From assembly GCA_910575815.1 (NCBI GenBank), contig CAJTFN010000001.1, positions 366,507 to 430,506 of the forward strand: a stretch of 64,000 nt of DNA. Reading direction: 5' to 3'. Position 1 is the stretch's first letter; the number at the start of each line of letters is the position of its first letter. A model generated the notes under the pieces. It did no database searches. It was not told where the DNA came from and saw only the letters and a program-made list of their open reading frames with translations. A program made the translations under genes and the position numbers. Origin of the DNA: Oscillospiraceae bacterium. Its GTDB lineage: Bacteria; Bacillota; Clostridia; Oscillospirales; Oscillospiraceae. Positions 59,846 to 64,000 of the stretch are shown here, piece by piece.

Positions 59846-61681
59846 TCACTCCGCCGACTTCTTCTTGCCGGCGGTTCCTTTCTTTGCGGATGTCTTCTTC
59901 TCGGTTTTCTTGGCGGCTTTCGCAGCCTTGGCGGTGGTCTTCGCAGAGGTCTTCCTGGTTTTCTTCTCTTCCGCGGGAGCGGTTACAGGAACGGTTTCTT
60001 CCACAGGAGCGGCCGCCTCGACTGAGGTGGTTTCTACTACAGGAGCAGCTTCCTCAACGGGAGCGGCCTCCACAACAGGAGCGGCTTCCTCAACAGGGGC
60101 AGCCTCCACTACGGGAGCGGCCTCTATCACAGGAGCAGCTTCCTCAACGGGAGCGGCTTCCGTGACAGGAACGGCCTTTTCAGCCGGCGTAGTTTCCCCC
60201 TCGGGAGCTTCCGCCGCCCGGCGGGTGTCGTTGGGGATGGGCCAGGTCTGGCCGGTGATGGTGGCGTAAATGCGCAGATATTCCCTGGCGCTGCGGGCCC
60301 AGCTGAAATCCCCGGCCATGGCCCGCTGGCGCAGACGACCAAAGACATCGGGATAGTCCTTGTACAGATACACAGCCTCCCGAATCACGTGGAGCATATC
60401 GCCGCTGGAGTAGTTGGTGAAGCTGAAGCCGTTTCCGGCGTCCCGCCAGGACTCGCAGGGCTGAACGGTATCCTTCAGGCCGCCGGTCTCCCGGACGATG
60501 GGCACCGTGCCGTAGCGCATGGCGATCATCTGACTCAGACCGCAGGGCTCGCTCTTGGAGGGCATCAGGAACAGGTCCGCGCCGGCGTAAATAGCCATGG
60601 ACAGGTCCTCGTTGTAGTCCATGCGGACGGACATCCGGCCGGGATACTGCTGGGCAGCCCAGTGGAAGAATTCCTCATACCGCTGATCGCCCGTACCCAG
60701 GACCACCAGCTGAATGGGGAGCTCCATCATATCATGAAGCACTTCACAAATCAAGTCCAAACCTTTGTGGGAGACCAGACGGCTGACCATGGCCACAATG
60801 GGGGTGTGGGCCTCTTCCCGCAGGCCCACCATCCGCTGGAGTTCGGCCTTGCAGTCGTCCTTGCCGGACATATCCTCGGCAGAGAAGTTTTTCAGAATCC
60901 GCCTGTCGGTTCTGGGGTCATAGAGCTTCATGTCGATGCCGTTGAGAACGCCGTAGAGCTTGTCGGAACACCGGCGCATGATGCCCTCCATCCGGTGGGC
61001 GAAATAGGGCATTTTCAGCTCGTTGGCATAGGTGGGGGAGACGGCGTTGACGGCGTCGGCGCAGAGGATGGCGCCCTTGAGCAAGTTGGCGTCGCCGTCC
61101 ATCAGCAGGGTGCCGTCCTTGGCCCATCCGGCGTCCAGACCGAAGAGGTCGCCCAGAACGTAGGGGTTGTAGCGGCCCTGGTACTCGATGTTGTGAATGG
61201 TCACCACGGTTTTAATGGAACGGTAGCGGTCCTCCCGGACGCCGTCGTCCTTCAGGTAGATGGGAACCAGGGCGGACTGCCAGTCGTTGCAGTGGACCAC
61301 CTCGGGCCAGAACCTGAAATGGTCCAGCATTCGCACCACGGCCCGGGAGAAGAAAGCGAAACGCTCGCCGTCGTCCACCTGTCCGTAGAGGCTGGCGCGG
61401 TTAAAATATTGTTCGTTGTCCAGGAAATACCAGGTCACTCCGTCTTTTTCCATGGAGAACAGACCGCAGTAGCTATGTCTCCAGGCCAGATCTACGTAGT
61501 CATAACATTCGAATTTCAGCTGGCTGCCAAAACGGTCCCGGATCCGCTGATAGAGAGGCAGGACCACGGCCACCTCGGCTCCCTGCTCCGCCAGCGCGGG
61601 GGGCAGAGACCCGGCTACGTCCGCCAGACCGCCGGTTTTGCAGAAGGGGACCGCTTCGCTGGTTACATACAGAATTTTCAT
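59846..61681 (-). CDS. glgA: Glycogen synthase with long repetitive charged tail
   Basis: This GT5 enzyme adds glucose from ADP-glucose to the glycogen chain. Residues 1-476 are a standard GlgA: VTSEAVPFCKTGGLADV with the KTGGL nucleotide loop, HCNDWQSALVP, VSRLVSHKGLD and LMPSKSEPCGLSQM. Residues about 477-611 are an extra tail: hexapeptide-like E-A-A-P-V-x/E repeats, then a Lys/Ala-rich basic end (KKTRKTSAKTTAKAAKAAKK). Normal GlgA is about 480 residues, so the tail is an unusual low-complexity addition. AAGGAG precedes ATG 61681. Confidence 0.95.
   Translation of the reverse strand: MKILYVTSEAVPFCKTGGLADVAGSLPPALAEQGAEVAVVLPLYQRIRDRFGSQLKFECYDYVDLAWRHSYCGLFSMEKDGVTWYFLDNEQYFNRASLYGQVDDGERFAFFSRAVVRMLDHFRFWPEVVHCNDWQSALVPIYLKDDGVREDRYRSIKTVVTIHNIEYQGRYNPYVLGDLFGLDAGWAKDGTLLMDGDANLLKGAILCADAVNAVSPTYANELKMPYFAHRMEGIMRRCSDKLYGVLNGIDMKLYDPRTDRRILKNFSAEDMSGKDDCKAELQRMVGLREEAHTPIVAMVSRLVSHKGLDLICEVLHDMMELPIQLVVLGTGDQRYEEFFHWAAQQYPGRMSVRMDYNEDLSMAIYAGADLFLMPSKSEPCGLSQMIAMRYGTVPIVRETGGLKDTVQPCESWRDAGNGFSFTNYSSGDMLHVIREAVYLYKDYPDVFGRLRQRAMAGDFSWARSAREYLRIYATITGQTWPIPNDTRRAAEAPEGETTPAEKAVPVTEAAPVEEAAPVIEAAPVVEAAPVEEAAPVVEAAPVEEAAPVVETTSVEAAAPVEETVPVTAPAEEKKTRKTSAKTTAKAAKAAKKTEKKTSAKKGTAGKKKSAE
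60001..60176 (-). repeat. 18-base tandem repeat encoding E-A-A-P-V tail of GlgA
   Basis: Degenerate 18-base units (such as GCTGCTCCTGTTGAGGAA-like codons on the minus strand) repeat about nine times, each coding E-A-A-P-V plus one variable residue. The repeats stay in frame and differ mostly at third codon positions, which suggests selection on protein rather than recent slippage. Confidence 0.8.
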
Positions 61682-61816
61682 AAGCAACTCCTTTTCATAC
61701 GCTCCCGCTTCTTTGGACGAAGCGGGAAATCAGAGTGATCGCCTCATGTCAGAGAGTGCACTCTTTAATAATCAGGGCGAAAGGGGGACACCGTCCCCCT
61801 CCCGCACGTGATCGAC

Positions 61817-62929
61817 TTAAATCTTGCTGCCCTTGGCCAGGACAATGGGATACGTGGCGTGGCCCATCAGGGTCCGCCCCGGAAGGACCTCCACGTCTTT
61901 GTCGGCAATGATGTAACTGAGCTGGGCATCCTTCCGGATGACGGTCTCCTTGAACACCACGCAGTTGCGCACCACCGCGCCAGCCTCCACGGTCACGCCG
62001 GGGAAGAGGATGGAATTTTCCACCACGCCCTCAATGGAGCAGCCGTCGCCCACCAGAGAGTTGATGCATTTTCCGTTGGAACCCACATAGGTGGAGCTGA
62101 GGTCCGCGTTTTTGGCCCGGACCGGGCGCTGGGCGCAGAACAAGTCCGCCCGAATGGCGGGGTCCAGCAGCTGCATGCTGCGGTCATAATACTCCTGGAC
62201 GGAACGAATCTGGGCGGCGTAGCCCTTCCAGACATAGCTCTGGATGTGCAGATCGTCCCTCTTGGCCTGGAGCACGTCGCTTCGCCAGCTGATCTGGTCC
62301 TTGGCGGCGCAGTCGTCCACCAATTCCAACAGCAGCTTCTTGGAAACCAGATAGGTGCCCAGTCCCCGGAGGCCCCGGGGGGTGTGGGGATGGACAAAGA
62401 CCTCGTTGACCCGGCCGCCCTCGCCCACTTGGAAATAGGTGCCGTCCTCGGTCATGAAGCTGTCGTTGGCGCAGATCACGGTGATGTCCGCCCCGGCCCT
62501 CACATGGGCCTCATAGACTTCGCCCAGGGGCAGGTTGGCAACCAGGTCCCCGTCGATCATCACGACGTAGTCCTGGCGGATTTCCTCCAAATAGGTCCGC
62601 ACGGCGGCCAGAGCCTCCATGTGGCCCCGGTAAGGCATGGCGCCCCAGTCGCCCTTGTAATTGAAGGGAGGCAGCAGCCGCAAACCGCCCCGCTTGCGGC
62701 TCAGATCCCAGTCCTTGCCGGTGCCCAGGTGGTCCAGCAGACTCTGATAGTGGCCGTGGAGAACGATGCCCACGTCGGTGGCCCCGGCGTTAACGAGGCT
62801 GGACAGGGCGAAATCCACCGCCCGGAACCGTCCGCCGAAGGGAATGGAGGCGGAGGAGCGGATGGCGCCCAACTCCTGGAGATTGCCGCGGCGCTCATAG
62901 GCGAAAATAATTCCATGCAGTCCGTTCAT
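61817..62929 (-). CDS. glgD: GlgD, regulatory subunit of glucose-1-phosphate adenylyltransferase
   Basis: The 370-residue protein is the non-canonical partner of GlgC in Firmicutes. It has the nucleotidyltransferase N-terminal domain ([28 protein letters not shown]) but lacks the full GGxGTRL catalytic loop, and a C-terminal left-handed beta-helix ([17 protein letters not shown]). It activates or stabilises GlgC. Its ATG overlaps the glgC stop by four bases (ATGA). Confidence 0.95.
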   Translation of the reverse strand: MNGLHGIIFAYERRGNLQELGAIRSSASIPFGGRFRAVDFALSSLVNAGATDVGIVLHGHYQSLLDHLGTGKDWDLSRKRGGLRLLPPFNYKGDWGAMPYRGHMEALAAVRTYLEEIRQDYVVMIDGDLVANLPLGEVYEAHVRAGADITVICANDSFMTEDGTYFQVGEGGRVNEVFVHPHTPRGLRGLGTYLVSKKLLLELVDDCAAKDQISWRSDVLQAKRDDLHIQSYVWKGYAAQIRSVQEYYDRSMQLLDPAIRADLFCAQRPVRAKNADLSSTYVGSNGKCINSLVGDGCSIEGVVENSILFPGVTVEAGAVVRNCVVFKETVIRKDAQLSYIIADKDVEVLPGRTLMGHATYPIVLAKGSKI

Positions 62930-64000
62930 TTGGACACCTCCTCACCGTTGCGGTTCAGCATTACGCCGGCGTTTACGTTCCGGCCCTCCGGCAGCTGGCA
63001 GCCTGGGGCCAGCACGGTCAGTCCCCAGCCGGACGGCGTGTTTTCCGGCGTGCCGCCCACGTGGCAGCCCGGGCCGACTTTACAGCCTTCACCCAGAATC
63101 GCGTACTCCACCACCGCTCCCGGGGCCACCTGGACGCCGGGGAAGAGAACGGAGTAACGGACCGCCGCGCCCTCGCCTACGGTGACGTTGGGAGAGAGGA
63201 CGGAGTTTTCCACCATGCCTTCCAGCACGCTGCCCCGGTTCACGGCGCTGTGGGTGACAACGGAGCTGCCGCCCAGGAAAGCCGGAGGAGCGTTGACGGA
63301 GCGGGCGTAGATGGGCCAGGACTGGTCCCGGAGGTCCAGGCCGGACTCGGGGGCCAGCATATCCATGTTGGCGTCCCACAGGGACTCCAGGGTGCCTACG
63401 TCTTTCCAGTAGCCCTCGAAGCGGTAGGCGGCCATGCGCTCCTGCTTCGCCAGCATGTTGGGAATGATGTTTTTGCCAAAGTCGTTTTCAGAGTCCTCGG
63501 TGTTTTCGTCGTCGATGAGATACTGCCGCAGAGCTTTCCAGGAGAACACGTAAATGCCCATGGAGGCCAGATTGCTCTTAGGCTCCTTGGGTTTCTCGGC
63601 GAACTCAGTGATCATGTCCTCGCTGTTCACGCTCATGATGCCAAAGCGGGGCGCCTCTGCCCAGGGCACTTCCATGACGGAGATGGTGCAGGCGGCGTTG
63701 GCCGCCTTGTGGCGGGCCAGCATGTCGGAGTAGTCCATCTTATAAATGTGGTCGCCGGAGAGGATCACCACGTACTCCGGGGCGTACATGTCGATGAAGC
63801 CGATGTTCTGATAGATGGCGTTTGCCGTGCCCTTGAACCAGGTGCCGCCCTTGCTGCTCTGATAGGGAGGCAGGATGTGGACGCCGCCGGTGGAACCGTC
63901 CAGGTCCCAGGGCTGGCCGCTGCCGATATAGCTGTTCAGCTCCAGAGGGCGGTACTGGGTCAGAACGCCCACGGTATCGATACCGGAATTAGTGCAGTTG
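62926..64000 (-). CDS. glgC: Glucose-1-phosphate adenylyltransferase, 5' end outside window
   Basis: About 357 C-terminal residues are present; the start lies beyond the window. The enzyme makes ADP-glucose for glycogen. Visible motifs: [60 protein letters not shown] and the C-terminal beta-helix ([17 protein letters not shown]). Translation is coupled to glgD. Operon order is glgC-glgD-glgA-glgP. Confidence 0.96.
   Translation of the reverse strand, partial: NCTNSGIDTVGVLTQYRPLELNSYIGSGQPWDLDGSTGGVHILPPYQSSKGGTWFKGTANAIYQNIGFIDMYAPEYVVILSGDHIYKMDYSDMLARHKAANAACTISVMEVPWAEAPRFGIMSVNSEDMITEFAEKPKEPKSNLASMGIYVFSWKALRQYLIDDENTEDSENDFGKNIIPNMLAKQERMAAYRFEGYWKDVGTLESLWDANMDMLAPESGLDLRDQSWPIYARSVNAPPAFLGGSSVVTHSAVNRGSVLEGMVENSVLSPNVTVGEGAAVRYSVLFPGVQVAPGAVVEYAILGEGCKVGPGCHVGGTPENTPSGWGLTVLAPGCQLPEGRNVNAGVMLNRNGEEVSK

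Noticed and set aside
1..64000. tRNA, rRNA or CRISPR arrays
   Set aside because: No cloverleaf-like TTCGA arms with matching acceptor stems and no regularly spaced direct repeats were found by eye.

Overview
The window looks like a chromosomal stretch from a GC-rich, spore-forming member of the Clostridia, most likely Oscillospirales (Flavonifractor/Oscillibacter-like). This is inferred from spmA-spmB, the AbrB/SpoVT regulator, T-box and L-box leaders, the KtrAB system, the GlgC-GlgD pair, the acetylated diaminopimelate route and many small conserved clostridial proteins. Strong AGGAGG ribosome binding sites and ATGA stop/start overlaps are the rule. I saw no rRNA, tRNA, CRISPR array or intact transposase.

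Layout. 1-0.6 kb: a short transposed element with terminal inverted repeats and a perfect 9-bp target duplication, carrying a truncated traX; a second, 147-bp member of the same family lies at 55.0-55.2 kb. 0.6-7.9 kb: TPP-riboswitch-controlled thiT, a lipase-glpK pair, and a purA-unknown-purB operon. 8-16 kb: an accessory region with an M24-like protein, an amidohydrolase, remnants of an ABC importer and a sensor kinase joined at abrupt junctions, a YesN-type regulator, a nucleoside hydrolase and a tandem deoxyribosyltransferase-like protein. 16-20 kb: a SorC regulator and its probable target operon dhaL-dhaK-LsrF-like aldolase-VOC protein, with single frameshifts in two of the genes. 20.2-24.7 kb: the most unusual locus, a promoter, a pseudoknot-capable leader RNA, a radical SAM/aminotransferase fusion and a metallophosphoesterase with an unassigned C-terminal domain.

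24.7-41.6 kb holds housekeeping modules: Nudix hydrolase, a YedF/desulfurase/DUF3343 sulfur-selenium cluster, lysA, the L-box-controlled dapA-dapB-dapH operon with a divergent M20 deacetylase candidate, ktrB-ktrA, threonine aldolase, a DUF4358-MBOAT-DHHW polymer-acylation set and fumC. 42.5-52.5 kb is a histidine operon with all the pathway enzymes: hisZG fusion, D, C, B, H, A, F, IE and K, with three extra genes embedded. 52.7-54.9 kb: abrB, spmAB, an Xre regulator and a small protein gene. 55.2-57.3 kb: T-box-thrS. 57.4 kb to the end: the glgC-glgD-glgA-glgP glycogen operon on the minus strand, with glgC cut by the window edge.

The core modules are conventional. The points worth follow-up are the radical SAM/aminotransferase-phosphoesterase cassette with its structured leader, the traX-carrying mini-element, the decayed importer/sensor locus, the frameshifted kinase-aldolase operon, and the repetitive charged tail on glycogen synthase.
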